Source of the DNA: Pirellulales bacterium
Lineage (GTDB): Bacteria; Planctomycetota; Planctomycetia; Pirellulales; JAEUIK01
DNA length: 64,000 bases
NCBI GenBank assembly: GCA_019745975.1
Contig: JAIESQ010000061.1
Coordinates: 1-64,000, forward strand
Direction: 5' to 3'
Shown here: one piece after another, positions 26,689-36,066 of the stretch
Layout: each line of letters starts with the position of its first letter
Numbering within the stretch: the first letter of the stretch is position 1
Translations under genes and position numbers: made by a program
The notes under the pieces: generated by a model
Databases searched by the model: none
Told to the model about the DNA's origin: nothing
Seen by the model: only the letters and a program-made list of their open reading frames with translations

Positions 26689-26706
26689 GTCAGCGTTTTC
26701 ACGCTC

Positions 26707-26783
26707 GTGTGCCACGTCTTGCCTTCACGGCAAGCAGTGCTCGTACTGAATCACCGCACTGCTTCTTCGAAGCAGTGGCACAC
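26707..26783. repeat. GTGTGCCAC palindrome between convergent genes
   Basis: GTGTGCCAC at 26707-26715 is mirrored by GTGGCACAC at 26775-26783. Inner complementary pieces (GCAAGCAGTGC, GCACTGCTTC, GAAGCAGTG) could fold further. It separates the sialidase fusion from glgX, which converge here, so it may act as a two-way terminator. A sister copy is at 37531-37616. Confidence 0.7.
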
Positions 26784-26841
26784 CGACGACCTCACTCTCC
26801 GCGGCGTTACGACTCCTGGGCAGCGGAGGTTGGCGCAACGT

Positions 26842-29082
26842 TTAAGTGCTGCGCGCGATGGCGGCCAGGTCGGGCTCGACCGGCGCCTTCGGTTTGGCTT
26901 CGTTGACGGCCGCCACGATCTCGGCCGCGACGAATGCCGGCGCGAGTTGTTCGGCGACGACAGGCAGGTTCAACCGCAAGAGCGCGACCGAGCGGCCCAC
27001 CAGTTCGTAGGTGTTCTTGTCTCCGTCCTCGGAGAGCTTGCCGGGGAACTGCGCCGTGTCCAAGAGCGGCTCCCAAGTGCCGCCGGCGGCCGGCACTGGC
27101 AAGGTAAAGGGGATCGTCTCGTGATGCGCGTTCAAGAGCAACAGCACCGTGTTGCCTACTAGCGGCTCGCCGTGCACGTCGACTTCGCCGCTCATGTCGC
27201 CATCGAGCCGCAGCCCGAGACACTTCACGAAGCCGGCGTTCCAGGCCTCGTCGCTCATTTCATTGCCGTCGGGCGCGTACCACTCGACGTCCTTGATCTC
27301 TTCGCCGCGGATCAAGCGCCCCTGAAAGAACTTCTGGCGGCGGAAGACCGGCTCGGCCTTGCGCACCGCGATCACGCCGCGGACGAAATCGAGCAACTGC
27401 TGCCGCTCGGGTGAGAGCTCCCAATTGAGCCAGGTGAGCTCGTTGTCCTGGCAGTAGGTGTTGTTGTTGCCGTTTTGCGATTTGCCCAACTCGTCGCCGG
27501 CCAGGAGCATTGGCACGCCCTGGCTGAGGAAGAGCGTGGCCAGCAGATTGCGCTTCTGCCGCTCGCGCAACGAGCGAATCGCCTGGTCGTCGGTTGGACC
27601 TTCGGCGCCACAGTTCCAGCTTTGGTTGTCGTCGGCGCCGTCGCGGTTGCTCTCGCCGTTGGCGTCGTTGTGCTTCTGGTTGTAGCTAACCAGGTCGTGG
27701 AGCGTGAAGCCGTCGTGACAGGTGACGAAGTTCACGCTGGCATACGGCCGGCGGCTGCTCCATTCATATAAGTCGGCCGAGCCGCAGAGCCGGGTGGCGA
27801 ACTCTGAGACCGTGCCGCCGTCTCCTTTCCAGAAGCGGCGGACGTTGTCGCGATACTTGCCGTTCCACTCCGACCACTGCGACGGGAAGTTGCCCACCTG
27901 GTAGCCCCCCGAGCCCAGGTCCCATGGCTCGGCGATCAGCTTCACCTGCGACAGCGTCGGATCCTGGTGCAGGATGTCGAAGAAGGCGCCCAGCTTGTCG
28001 ACGTCGTACAGTTCGCGGGCCAGGGCGCTGGCCAGATCGAAGCGGAACCCGTCGACGTGCATCTCGGTGACCCAGTACCGCAGGCTGTCCATGATCAGTT
28101 GCAACACCCGTGGATGCTGCATGCGGAACGTGTTGCCGCAGCCGGTGAAGTCCATGTAGTAGCGGGGATCTTGCGGGCTGGTGCGGTAGTACGAGGCGTT
28201 GTCGATGCCGCGGAAGGTGAGCGTGGGGCCCATCTGGTTGCCTTCGGCCGTGTGGTTGTAGACCACGTCGAGAATCACCTCGATGCCGACGGCGTGCAGG
28301 GCGCGGACCATGGTTTTGAACTCGCGCACGGCGTCGTCGGCGGTTTTGGCCGCGGCGTAGCGCTGTTCGGGAGCGAAGAAGGCCAGCGTGTTGTAGCCCC
28401 AGTAGTTGCTGCGTCCCGCTTCGACGAGGTGCCGATCGTCGAGATGGTGGTACACGGGCAACAGCTCGACGGCCGTGACGCCCAGGTTGGACAGGTGTTC
28501 GATGGCGGCGGGGGACGCCACGCCGGCATAGGTGCCGCGCTGCTCTTCGGGGACGCCGGGGTGCTGCTTGGTGAAGCCTTTGACGTGCAACTCGTAGATG
28601 ATCGTTTCGTGCCAGGGACGCAGCGGGGGTCGGTCGTCGCCCCAGGTGAAGGCCGGGTCGATCACCACGGCCAAGGGCGCGCTGGCGGCGTTGTCGCGCT
28701 CGTCGAACGACAAGTCGGCGGTGGGATCGCCGAGTTTGTAGCCGAACATTTCGTCGCACCAGCGAACGTCGCGGCCGATCCCCTTGGCATAGGGATCGAG
28801 CACCACCTTGTGCGGATTGAAGCGATGTCCTTTGGCGGGATCGTACGGTCCGCTGACGCGGTAGCCATAGAGCTGGCCAGGGCGAACGTCAGGCAAGTAG
28901 CAGTGCCAGACCAGGTCGCGGCGCTCGACCACCGCAATGCGCTGCGCCTCTTGCTTGGCGTCGGGGTCATCGAACAGACACAGCTCGACGCTGGTCGCAC
29001 ATTCCGAAAACAGAGCGAAGTTCACGCCGCTGCCATCCCACGTGGCGCCGATCGGATACGGTTTTCCTGGCCAGACGCGCAT
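26842..29082 (-). CDS. glgX: Glycogen debranching enzyme (GH13)
   Basis: A 746-residue isoamylase-type enzyme that removes alpha-1,6 branches from phosphorylase-limit glycogen. It has the N-terminal CBM48-like part (GKPYPIGATWDGSGVNFALFSECATSVELCLFD). The GH13 core includes VILDVVYNHTAEGNQ, HVDGFRFDLASAL (nucleophile Asp), KLIAEPWDLG (acid/base Glu) and VNFVTCHDGFTLHDLVSYN. ATG 29082 is preferred because AAGGA ends nine bases before it; the ATG at 29091 would leave no spacing. The gene is divergent from the antiporter, with no other glycogen gene nearby. Confidence 0.94.
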   Translation of the reverse strand: MRVWPGKPYPIGATWDGSGVNFALFSECATSVELCLFDDPDAKQEAQRIAVVERRDLVWHCYLPDVRPGQLYGYRVSGPYDPAKGHRFNPHKVVLDPYAKGIGRDVRWCDEMFGYKLGDPTADLSFDERDNAASAPLAVVIDPAFTWGDDRPPLRPWHETIIYELHVKGFTKQHPGVPEEQRGTYAGVASPAAIEHLSNLGVTAVELLPVYHHLDDRHLVEAGRSNYWGYNTLAFFAPEQRYAAAKTADDAVREFKTMVRALHAVGIEVILDVVYNHTAEGNQMGPTLTFRGIDNASYYRTSPQDPRYYMDFTGCGNTFRMQHPRVLQLIMDSLRYWVTEMHVDGFRFDLASALARELYDVDKLGAFFDILHQDPTLSQVKLIAEPWDLGSGGYQVGNFPSQWSEWNGKYRDNVRRFWKGDGGTVSEFATRLCGSADLYEWSSRRPYASVNFVTCHDGFTLHDLVSYNQKHNDANGESNRDGADDNQSWNCGAEGPTDDQAIRSLRERQKRNLLATLFLSQGVPMLLAGDELGKSQNGNNNTYCQDNELTWLNWELSPERQQLLDFVRGVIAVRKAEPVFRRQKFFQGRLIRGEEIKDVEWYAPDGNEMSDEAWNAGFVKCLGLRLDGDMSGEVDVHGEPLVGNTVLLLLNAHHETIPFTLPVPAAGGTWEPLLDTAQFPGKLSEDGDKNTYELVGRSVALLRLNLPVVAEQLAPAFVAAEIVAAVNEAKPKAPVEPDLAAIARST

Positions 29083-29301
29083 TGCAAACATTCCTTCGAA
29101 GGGTGGCCGTGCGCGGCCGTGTGCTCTGTCGGGCCGCGCGATCCGCGAACCGTGAATTTTAGAACATTTCGCGGGTTAATCGAGCCGGAGATTCGTGATA
29201 GGTTTGCACTGAGAATCGCAATTGGCACGAACTTGCGAACCCCATCCACCCCCGCAGGGCTCCTCTAGGCGGCCGAGCTCCTGGTACTTGCTTGCTTCGT
29301 A

Positions 29302-31116
29302 ATGGCTATGCACGACTTTCCGCTCATCACCACGATTGCCGCCGCGTTCACCGCCGCCTGGGTGTTCGGGCTGTTGACGCAGTGGCTGCGCCTGTCGCCG
29401 ATCGTGGGCTACCTACTGGCAGGCGTGCTGATCGGTCCGCACACGCCCGGCTTTGTCGGCGATATCGAGCTGGCGCAGCAGTTGGCCGAGATCGGCGTGA
29501 TCTTGCTAATGTTCGGCGTCGGGCTGCACTTTCACTTGCAGGACCTGCTGGCCGTCAAGTCGATCGCCATTCCCGGCGCCCTGGGGCAGAGCCTGGTGGC
29601 GACGCTGGTTGCGATTGGCGTGTTCACGCTCTTCGACGTTCCCCCCAAGACCGGTGCCGTGCTCGGCATGGCAATGGCCGTGGCCAGCACGGTCGTGCTG
29701 ATGCGCGTGCTGATGGACGCCGGCGTCTTGAGCGCACCGCAAGGGCACGTGGCAGTCGGTTGGCTACTGGTTGAGGATGTGCTGACCGTCATGGTGTTGG
29801 TGCTCATGCCGGTGCTGGCCACCGAGCCGCTGGCGCCGGGATCCGAGCCGACGATCTGGTCCAACCCGCTGGTCGCGGTGGCCGTGGCGCTGGGCAAGCT
29901 CGCGCTGCTGATCGCGATCGTGATGTTCGCCGGCGCGCGGGTCGTGCCGTGGGCATTGGTGAAAGTCGCTCGGTTGCGCTCGCGCGAACTGTTCACTCTG
30001 ACGGTAATGGTGTTTTCGGTGGCGATCGCGGCCGGAGCGTATGTGTTGTTTGGCGCGTCGATGGCGCTGGGAGCGTTTCTGGCCGGCATGGTGGTGGCGC
30101 AATCGCCCGTGAGTCATCAGGCGGCGGCCGACGCGTTGCCGCTGCGCGACGCGTTTGCTGTGTTGTTCTTCGTTTCGGTGGGGATGCTGTTCGATCCGCG
30201 ATTTCTCATCGAGCAGCCGCTGATGATGGCCGCGGCGCTGGGTGTCATCCTGATCGCCAAACCGCTGGCGGCGCTCGTGATCGTCGCGGCGCTGGGACAC
30301 TCGACGCGCACCGCGCTGACGGTGGCGCTGGGCCTGGCGCAGATTGGCGAGTTCTCGTTCATCCTTTCGGACTTGGCGCGCGAGCTCGGACTGATGGCGG
30401 ACGAGGGGCAAAGCCTGCTGGTGGGGGCCGCGATTCTGTCGATCACGGTCAATCCGCTGGTGTTTCGCGCGATCGATCCTTTCGAGCACTGGCTCGCGCG
30501 CCGCCCTCGGCTGTGGCGCCTGCTTAACGGACGAGGGACGCGGCGGGCGTGCGACACCAATCGCCAGACAGCCGAGCGGATCGCCCAGCAGGAGGACGCG
30601 CGGCTGGCCGTGGTGATCGGTTTCGGCCCGGTGGGGCGCTCCGTGGAGCGCTTGCTGCGCGAGGCCGGGCTAACGACTGTTGTGATCGACATGAATTTGG
30701 ACACGGTCTCCGCGCTGCGGCGACAAGGCCGCACGGCGATCTTCGGCGACGCCACGCGCGAGGCGATCCTCGAACTGGCCGGTGTCGAGCGGGCCACGTA
30801 CCTTGTGCAGACGCTGCCACAGGCGACCGACCGCGCCGCGCTCGTGTCGACCGCGCGGAATCTCAACCCCAAGCTGCGGATCTTCGTGCGTGCGCGCTAC
30901 CTGCGCGAGCGCGAGGAGCTGGAACAGGTGGGCGCGACCGCGGCGGTATTCGAAGAAGCCGAAGCGGCGGTCGCCCTGGCGCGGCTGGTGCTGGCCGACA
31001 CGGGCGCGAGCCGCGAGCTGATCGAGCGCACGGTGCGCGACATCCGCCTGCGGCTCGATGGCGAGAATGGAGCCAGCGAGAAGGCGGCCGACACTTCGTC
31101 GTCGACACGGTTGTGA
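29302..31116 (+). CDS. CPA2-family cation/proton antiporter with RCK domain (KefB/YbaL-like)
   Basis: A 604-residue inner-membrane protein. The N-terminal 390 residues are a Na+/H+ exchanger fold of about 12 helices. It starts ITTIAAAFTAAWVFGLLTQWLRLSPIVGYLLAGVLIGPHTPGF and includes the conserved MVVAQSPVSHQAAADALPLRDAFAVLFFVSVGML region. Residues about 430-560 form a TrkA-N nucleotide-binding domain (VVIGFGPVGRSVERLLREAGL, IFGDATREAILELAGV). This matches the YbaL/RosB/KefB type that moves K+ or Na+ against protons under NAD(H) or ligand control. It is followed 30 bp later by the glycerophosphodiesterase gene, so the two may share a transcript. Confidence 0.92.
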   Translation: MAMHDFPLITTIAAAFTAAWVFGLLTQWLRLSPIVGYLLAGVLIGPHTPGFVGDIELAQQLAEIGVILLMFGVGLHFHLQDLLAVKSIAIPGALGQSLVATLVAIGVFTLFDVPPKTGAVLGMAMAVASTVVLMRVLMDAGVLSAPQGHVAVGWLLVEDVLTVMVLVLMPVLATEPLAPGSEPTIWSNPLVAVAVALGKLALLIAIVMFAGARVVPWALVKVARLRSRELFTLTVMVFSVAIAAGAYVLFGASMALGAFLAGMVVAQSPVSHQAAADALPLRDAFAVLFFVSVGMLFDPRFLIEQPLMMAAALGVILIAKPLAALVIVAALGHSTRTALTVALGLAQIGEFSFILSDLARELGLMADEGQSLLVGAAILSITVNPLVFRAIDPFEHWLARRPRLWRLLNGRGTRRACDTNRQTAERIAQQEDARLAVVIGFGPVGRSVERLLREAGLTTVVIDMNLDTVSALRRQGRTAIFGDATREAILELAGVERATYLVQTLPQATDRAALVSTARNLNPKLRIFVRARYLREREELEQVGATAAVFEEAEAAVALARLVLADTGASRELIERTVRDIRLRLDGENGASEKAADTSSSTRL

Positions 31117-31146
31117 TCAAGCGGTCCTGCTTACGAGGTGCAAGGG

Positions 31147-31863
31147 ATGCTGGTGCTCAGTCATCGCGGCTATCACGAGCGGGCAGCCGAGAATACGCTC
31201 GCGGCCTTCGCGCAAGCGGTTGACCTGGGTGTCGATGGCATCGAAACCGATCTGCGCTTGGCGGCTGATGGCCAGATCGTGCTGTTTCACGATCGCCACG
31301 CTCGCGATGGCCGGGCGGTGCGCGAGCTAACTCGCACAGAGCTCTGCGCGGCGATGGGCTTCGACGTGCCTACGCTCGATGATGCGCTCGACGGCTTCCC
31401 AGGCATCCTCTGGAACCTGGAAATCAAAGTGCCCGAGGCGCTCGATGCGGCGCTCGCGGCCGTGCGGCAGCGGGCGCCGAGCGGCGACCTGGCGGGTCGC
31501 TTCATGCTCTCGTCGTTCTGGCACAACGTGGTGGTCGATGGTTCGCAACGACTGGCTGCGCCCTGGGGATTGCTGACTGCCGATCGGCAGGTCGGGCTGC
31601 CGGCGCCGTTTGCGGAACTGCCCGTGCTGACGTCGCCGGCGCAGCGCGGTGGATCAGGCGCTGCCGGCGCGGCTCTTTCCGTCGGGCTGCGGACGATCGT
31701 CTGGTATTACGAGACGCTCGATCCGACGTTGCTCGGGCAAGCGGGCGAGCGCGGCGTTCACAACTGGGCTTACGGCGCCAAGACGCGCGCCGAACTACAG
31801 CGCTGCCGTGACTTGGGTTGCCAGGCCGTGATCGCGGATCGGCCCGAGTGGGCGCTGGTGTGA
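31147..31863 (+). CDS. Glycerophosphodiester phosphodiesterase
   Basis: A 238-residue GDPD TIM barrel. Key motifs are VLSHRGYHERAAENTLAAF (catalytic HRG with the following E-N) and DGIETDLRLAADGQIVLFHD (E-T-D metal ligands and second catalytic His). The C-terminal ADRPEWAL closes the barrel. It hydrolyses glycerophosphodiesters to glycerol-3-phosphate. No signal peptide is visible, so it is cytoplasmic. ATG 31147 with AAGGG close upstream is preferred to a GTG at 31138. Confidence 0.92.
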   Translation: MLVLSHRGYHERAAENTLAAFAQAVDLGVDGIETDLRLAADGQIVLFHDRHARDGRAVRELTRTELCAAMGFDVPTLDDALDGFPGILWNLEIKVPEALDAALAAVRQRAPSGDLAGRFMLSSFWHNVVVDGSQRLAAPWGLLTADRQVGLPAPFAELPVLTSPAQRGGSGAAGAALSVGLRTIVWYYETLDPTLLGQAGERGVHNWAYGAKTRAELQRCRDLGCQAVIADRPEWALV

Positions 31864-31934
31864 AATCGACTGCCGGTTGGGCCTGCCGCGCCGGCCCATT
31901 GTCGAGGGCCGACGCCTAGGGATAGAGTAACGCC

Positions 31935-33128
31935 ATGGCACGCGTCGTGTTGGCAATGTCGGGGGGAGTCGATAGCAGCGTGGCCGCCTGGCTGTTGCGC
32001 GAGGCCGGCCATGACGTGATCGGCCTGTTCATGCGGCACGGCGAGGCGGAGCCGGCCGCGGTCTGTAAGAGCTCAGGCGCGGACGCCTTGGGTGCCACTG
32101 CTGGCTTGTCCAGCAGTGCGGTAACTGCCACCGCGCTACCGATTGTTTCTGGCGCGGCCGGCCATAAGCAGGGCTGCTGCAGCGCCAGTGATGCTGACGA
32201 CGCGCGGCGGGTCGCCGACCGGCTCGACATCCCTTTCTACGCGGTGAACTTCGCCGACGAGTTCGACCGCATCATCGATTACTTCGTCGACGAGTACACG
32301 GCCGGCCGCACTCCCAATCCGTGCGTCGTCTGCAACAACTGGCTGAAGTTCGGCCGGCTGCGTGAGTTCGCCGACAGCGTGGGAGCCGAGTATGTCGCGA
32401 CGGGCCATTACGCGCGGATCGAAGCGGGCTCGCCTGGCGAGCCGCCGCGGCTGCTGCGCGGCCGCGACCTGGCGAAGGACCAGTCATACGTCCTCTTCGG
32501 CCTGCGGCGCGATGTGCTCTCGCGGGTGTTGCTACCGGTCGGCGACTACGAGAAGCCGGCGATCCGCGAGATCGCGCGTGGGCTAGGGCTGCGCGTGGCC
32601 GACAAGCGCGACAGCCAGGAGATTTGCTTCGTGCCCGACGGCGACTACGCCGCGCTGGTGCGGCGGCGCCAGCAGGGCCGGCAAGCTGAGTACCCTGGCG
32701 ACGACGAGCCCGCTGATCGTGGCGGTGAGATCGTCACGACCGCCGGCGAAGTGGTCGGCCACCACGCGGGGATCGAGCAGTTCACGATTGGCCAGCGCAA
32801 GGGGCTGGGCGTCGCGTTTGGCGATCCACGCTACGTGATCGAGCTCGACGCGGCGAGCCGGCGCGTGGTGATCGGCACGCGCGAAGAACTGGGGCGCACC
32901 GAGTTATCGGCCGCGCGGGCAAACTGGCTCGTCGATCCGCCCGGCGGTTCGTTCCGGTGCGAAGTGAAGATCCGCTACAACAGCCGCTTGGCGCCGGCCG
33001 CGGTGACCGTCGTCGGCGATGATCGCTTCCAGGTGCGCTTGGACGAGCCGCAATTTGGCGTGGCCCCCGGGCAAGCGGCGGTGTGCTACGCGGGGGATCA
33101 GGTGCTGGGCGGGGGGTGGATCGAGTAA
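31935..33128 (+). CDS. mnmA: tRNA-specific 2-thiouridylase
   Basis: A 397-residue enzyme that thiolates U34 of Lys, Glu and Gln tRNAs. The PP-loop SGGVDSS is at about residues 10-16. The two catalytic cysteines lie in CVVCNNWLKFG and DSQEICFVPDGDY. After GLFMRHGE comes a variable insertion of about 35 residues before HKQGCCSASDADDARRVAD, the form with a GCCS motif found in many non-enterobacterial MnmA. In this genome part of the insertion (GATAGLSSSA) is encoded by a palindrome also present in intergenic DNA (32096-32118). Confidence 0.94.
   Translation: MARVVLAMSGGVDSSVAAWLLREAGHDVIGLFMRHGEAEPAAVCKSSGADALGATAGLSSSAVTATALPIVSGAAGHKQGCCSASDADDARRVADRLDIPFYAVNFADEFDRIIDYFVDEYTAGRTPNPCVVCNNWLKFGRLREFADSVGAEYVATGHYARIEAGSPGEPPRLLRGRDLAKDQSYVLFGLRRDVLSRVLLPVGDYEKPAIREIARGLGLRVADKRDSQEICFVPDGDYAALVRRRQQGRQAEYPGDDEPADRGGEIVTTAGEVVGHHAGIEQFTIGQRKGLGVAFGDPRYVIELDAASRRVVIGTREELGRTELSAARANWLVDPPGGSFRCEVKIRYNSRLAPAAVTVVGDDRFQVRLDEPQFGVAPGQAAVCYAGDQVLGGGWIE
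32096..32118. repeat. REP-like palindrome inside mnmA
   Basis: CACTGCTGG (32096-32104) and CCAGCAGTG (32110-32118) form a perfect 9-bp inverted repeat with a 5-nt loop, preceded by GGGTGC. The same GGGTGCCACTGCTGGCTTG string occurs at 15442-15459 in non-coding DNA. Here it is in frame and encodes part of the variable MnmA insertion. Confidence 0.75.
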
Positions 33129-33206
33129 GGCAAACTCGCTGAACTCCATTTGCGAATCGGTAAGCAACCGAATCGGAGCACAGCAAAACTGCACCAAGGG
33201 ACTGAC

Positions 33207-33569
33207 ATGCGCGACCCATGTAAGAAGTCGTTTCGCCTGTTACCCGAACAGATTACTCCAATCGCTACTGGCCGAGGTGGTTGTATCGCAACCGACATGA
33301 TCACCGTCGAGGGGCGTAAAGTTGCGTTCATGTATCGCCAGACGCCTCACAATGAAATTGATAGCGGATGGCGTTTCACGTCAGGGTTTGAGTCAGATGA
33401 GTACATGGACGACGCCAAGAACCACGCCGTCTACGACGTGAATACTATTGCGAACTACGACCCTGAGATTATTCCGTTCTTGGATGCACCAATTGGCTCA
33501 ACATTTGAGCGCCAAAACGGCAATGGGGCATTCTTGAAAGTCGAGTGCTTTCAGCCTGATGGTGAATAG
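33207..33569 (+). CDS. DUF2185-type small protein (Imm33-like)
   Basis: A 120-residue protein. The core GGCIATDMITVEGRKVAFMYRQTPHNEIDSGWRFTSGFESDEYMDDAKNHAVYDVNTIANYDPEIIPFLDAPIGSTFER matches what I know of the DUF2185 family, some members of which are predicted immunity proteins against polymorphic toxins. ATG 33207 has AAGGG six bases upstream. The gene is noticeably less GC-rich than its neighbours, which suggests later acquisition. No toxin-like gene is adjacent, so an immunity role is only possible, not shown. Confidence 0.75.
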   Translation: MRDPCKKSFRLLPEQITPIATGRGGCIATDMITVEGRKVAFMYRQTPHNEIDSGWRFTSGFESDEYMDDAKNHAVYDVNTIANYDPEIIPFLDAPIGSTFERQNGNGAFLKVECFQPDGE

Positions 33570-33787
33570 TCTCCGCAGTAAACTCACCTGAAAGGCGTGC
33601 CTGCGGGCCAAAACCGTGCATCACCGGCCCCCTAGGGCGATTTTTGCTTGCACAGTTTCTCCCGCCTGTCCGTGTGAGTTACCATCGGGGTTTCGGTCAC
33701 GGCCGCCAGCGGGGTATTCGGCGGGTTGGCGGCCAATGTGGGGAGCTCGCAACGAGCGTGTCGTGCCTCAGCAGGAGTTCGCAAATC

Positions 33788-36037
33788 GTGCCAAATCTTC
33801 GCATCTGCTGTCGCGTCGAGATCCATCGAGTCGCTCTGGCTGCCGTAGTCATCGGTGGTATGGCAAGCGGCCGTCCGGCGACCGCCGCCGAGCAAGCTCG
33901 TTCGCTCGATCCGGCGTCGCTGGCCGCCAGCGTGAAAATCTATCGCGACGAGTGGGGCGTGCCGCACATTGACGGGCCGACCGACGAGAGCGTGATCTTT
34001 GGCTTCGCCTACGCGCAGTGCGAGGACTATTTCTGGCAAGTCGAAGATTCGGCGATCTTGGGTCAGGGGCGATATGCCGAGGTGTACGGCAAGAAGGAAG
34101 TCGAGCGCGACTTGTTGCATCGCTCGTTCGAGATCGCGCGCCGTTCGCAAGAGGACTTTCCCAAGCTCGACGACGACACGCGGGCAATGTGCGAGGCCTT
34201 CGTCGCCGGCGTCAACTACTACTTGAAGAAGCATCCCGAGGTGAAGCCGCGGCTCGTCGCGCGCTTCGAACCGTGGATGATCCTGGCCAACGCGCGGACC
34301 GTCACGCTCGAAATGTGCTACGGCAAGCTGCACATCGGCAAGCGCGTGCCGTACAACCTGAACCGCAGCGCCGCCGATCACACCGGCTCGAACGCCTGGG
34401 CGTTGTCGCCGAGCCGCACTAAAGATGGACATGCTTTGCTCTTCATCAATCCGCATCAGCCGTACTACGGCTTCGGGCAGTTTTACGAAGGGCACTTGCG
34501 CAGCGGCGAAGGCTGGAACATGACCGGCGGCACGTTCTTCGGCGGGCCGCTGCCGGGCTTGGGGCACAATGAGCACGTCGGCTGGGCGTTCACGGTCAAC
34601 GAGCCCGATCTGGGGGACGGCTGGCGCGAGGTGTTCGACGATCCGGCCCACCCGCTGAACTACCGTTACGACGGCGGCTACCGCACCGCCACGGAGTGGC
34701 AGGAGACGATCAAATTTAAGACGCTCAAGGGCTTCGACGAGCAGACCTTCACCCTGCGCAAGACGCACCATGGACCGATCGTCGAGAAAGTGGACGACCA
34801 GACGTTCATCGCGGCGCAAATCGCCAAGCTGTACGACGCCTTCATTCCGCGGCAATTGTTGAAGATGGTGCGGGCCAAGAATCTCGGGGACTTCCGCGCG
34901 GCGATGGGCAACCTCGACTTCCACATCTTCAACACGGTGTTTGCCGATCGGGCGGGCGACATTGCCTACTTCTACAACGGCATTGTCCCCAAGCGCGACC
35001 CGAGCTTCGATTGGGCCCGCGCGGTCGACGGCAGCACGCAGAAAACCGAGTGGCAAGGAATTCACCCCTTCGATGACTTGCCCAGCGTGATCAATCCACC
35101 GTCGGGCTTCGTGCAGAACTGCAACCAGAGCCCGTTCACGGTGACCGACGACGGCAACCCTTCGGTCGGCGATTACCCCAACTACATGGTGCAGGAGAAG
35201 AACGACGACAAGCGGCGGGCCAAGGTCAGCCGCATGCTGCTGCGGCAAATGCACGGCGTGACGTTCGACGACTGGCAAAAGTCGATCTTCGACACGACGG
35301 TCTACTGGGCCGTGGTCGAGCTGCCGCGCTACGAGCGAGCGTTCGCCGAACTGAAGTCGAACGATCCGAAACTGGCCGCGGAGGTCGAGCCTTTTCTGAA
35401 ACACTTGCTCGATTGGGACCGCCGCAACGCGATCGAGTGCACGCAGATGCCGCTGTTGGTCACCTGGTACGAAGAGATGTACGGCCAATTCACCAGCGAG
35501 GTGATGAAGCGCGAGCTGGTCGGCGACGAGCCGGCGCACCTCAAGCTGCTGCTATCGGCCGCCGACAAACTCAAGCAGACGTACGGCGACTGGAAGGTAG
35601 CATGGGGAGATATCAGCCGGTTGCAGCGGCACGCCGATGTGGCCGACTTCTTCCAGATTCCCTTTAGCGACGCGGAGCCGAGCTACCCGAGCGCGGGCTT
35701 TCACGGGCCACTGGGATCGGTGTTTGCGATGTACTTCACGCCGACGATCAACCTGCCGCCGCTCAAGGTGGTGAAGAAACACTATGCGGTGGTGGGGGCG
35801 AGCTACCAGTCTGCCGTGGAGTTCGCGCCGCGGATTCGGGCGGGCTCGCTGATTCAGTATGGCTCGAGCGGCGATCCCAAGTCGCCGCACTTCGACGACC
35901 AGGCCAAGCTCCTATCGCAGCGCAAATTGAAGCCGGCCTGGTTCTACTGGGAAGATGTCGAAAAGCACGCCAAGCGAGTGTATCGCCCGGGCGAAGAGAG
36001 CTCGGCGGCGACGGCGCAAGCGGCCGGGGGGCAGTGA
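33788..36037 (+). CDS. Penicillin acylase family N-terminal-nucleophile hydrolase
   Basis: About 749 residues from GTG 33788, which has AGGAG ten bases upstream and opens a signal-like hydrophobic stretch (VALAAVVIGGMASGRPATAAEQ). The alpha-chain start IYRDEWGVPHIDGPTDESVIFGFAYAQCEDYFWQVE is typical. Self-cleavage is expected before Ser201 in DHTGSNAWALSPSRTKDG, giving the catalytic N-terminal Ser. HVGWAFTVNEPD, YFYNGIVPKRDP and PPSGFVQNCNQSPF are beta-chain signatures. Such enzymes cleave amides, including acyl-homoserine lactones and beta-lactams; the substrate here is unknown. Its stop overlaps an alternative start of the next gene. Confidence 0.9.
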   Translation: MPNLRICCRVEIHRVALAAVVIGGMASGRPATAAEQARSLDPASLAASVKIYRDEWGVPHIDGPTDESVIFGFAYAQCEDYFWQVEDSAILGQGRYAEVYGKKEVERDLLHRSFEIARRSQEDFPKLDDDTRAMCEAFVAGVNYYLKKHPEVKPRLVARFEPWMILANARTVTLEMCYGKLHIGKRVPYNLNRSAADHTGSNAWALSPSRTKDGHALLFINPHQPYYGFGQFYEGHLRSGEGWNMTGGTFFGGPLPGLGHNEHVGWAFTVNEPDLGDGWREVFDDPAHPLNYRYDGGYRTATEWQETIKFKTLKGFDEQTFTLRKTHHGPIVEKVDDQTFIAAQIAKLYDAFIPRQLLKMVRAKNLGDFRAAMGNLDFHIFNTVFADRAGDIAYFYNGIVPKRDPSFDWARAVDGSTQKTEWQGIHPFDDLPSVINPPSGFVQNCNQSPFTVTDDGNPSVGDYPNYMVQEKNDDKRRAKVSRMLLRQMHGVTFDDWQKSIFDTTVYWAVVELPRYERAFAELKSNDPKLAAEVEPFLKHLLDWDRRNAIECTQMPLLVTWYEEMYGQFTSEVMKRELVGDEPAHLKLLLSAADKLKQTYGDWKVAWGDISRLQRHADVADFFQIPFSDAEPSYPSAGFHGPLGSVFAMYFTPTINLPPLKVVKKHYAVVGASYQSAVEFAPRIRAGSLIQYGSSGDPKSPHFDDQAKLLSQRKLKPAWFYWEDVEKHAKRVYRPGEESSAATAQAAGGQ

Positions 36038-36066
36038 TCTGGCGCAGAACTGCTGCGGAGATCGCC

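Noticed and set aside
22873-26715. Long antisense open frames (592 and 682 codons) opposite the Tat protein and sialidase fusion
   Set aside because: Composition is that of reverse-complemented high-GC coding DNA; no start signals or domains.
33632-35539. A 635-codon open frame antisense to the acylase
   Set aside because: Same reasons; the sense acylase has complete catalytic motifs.
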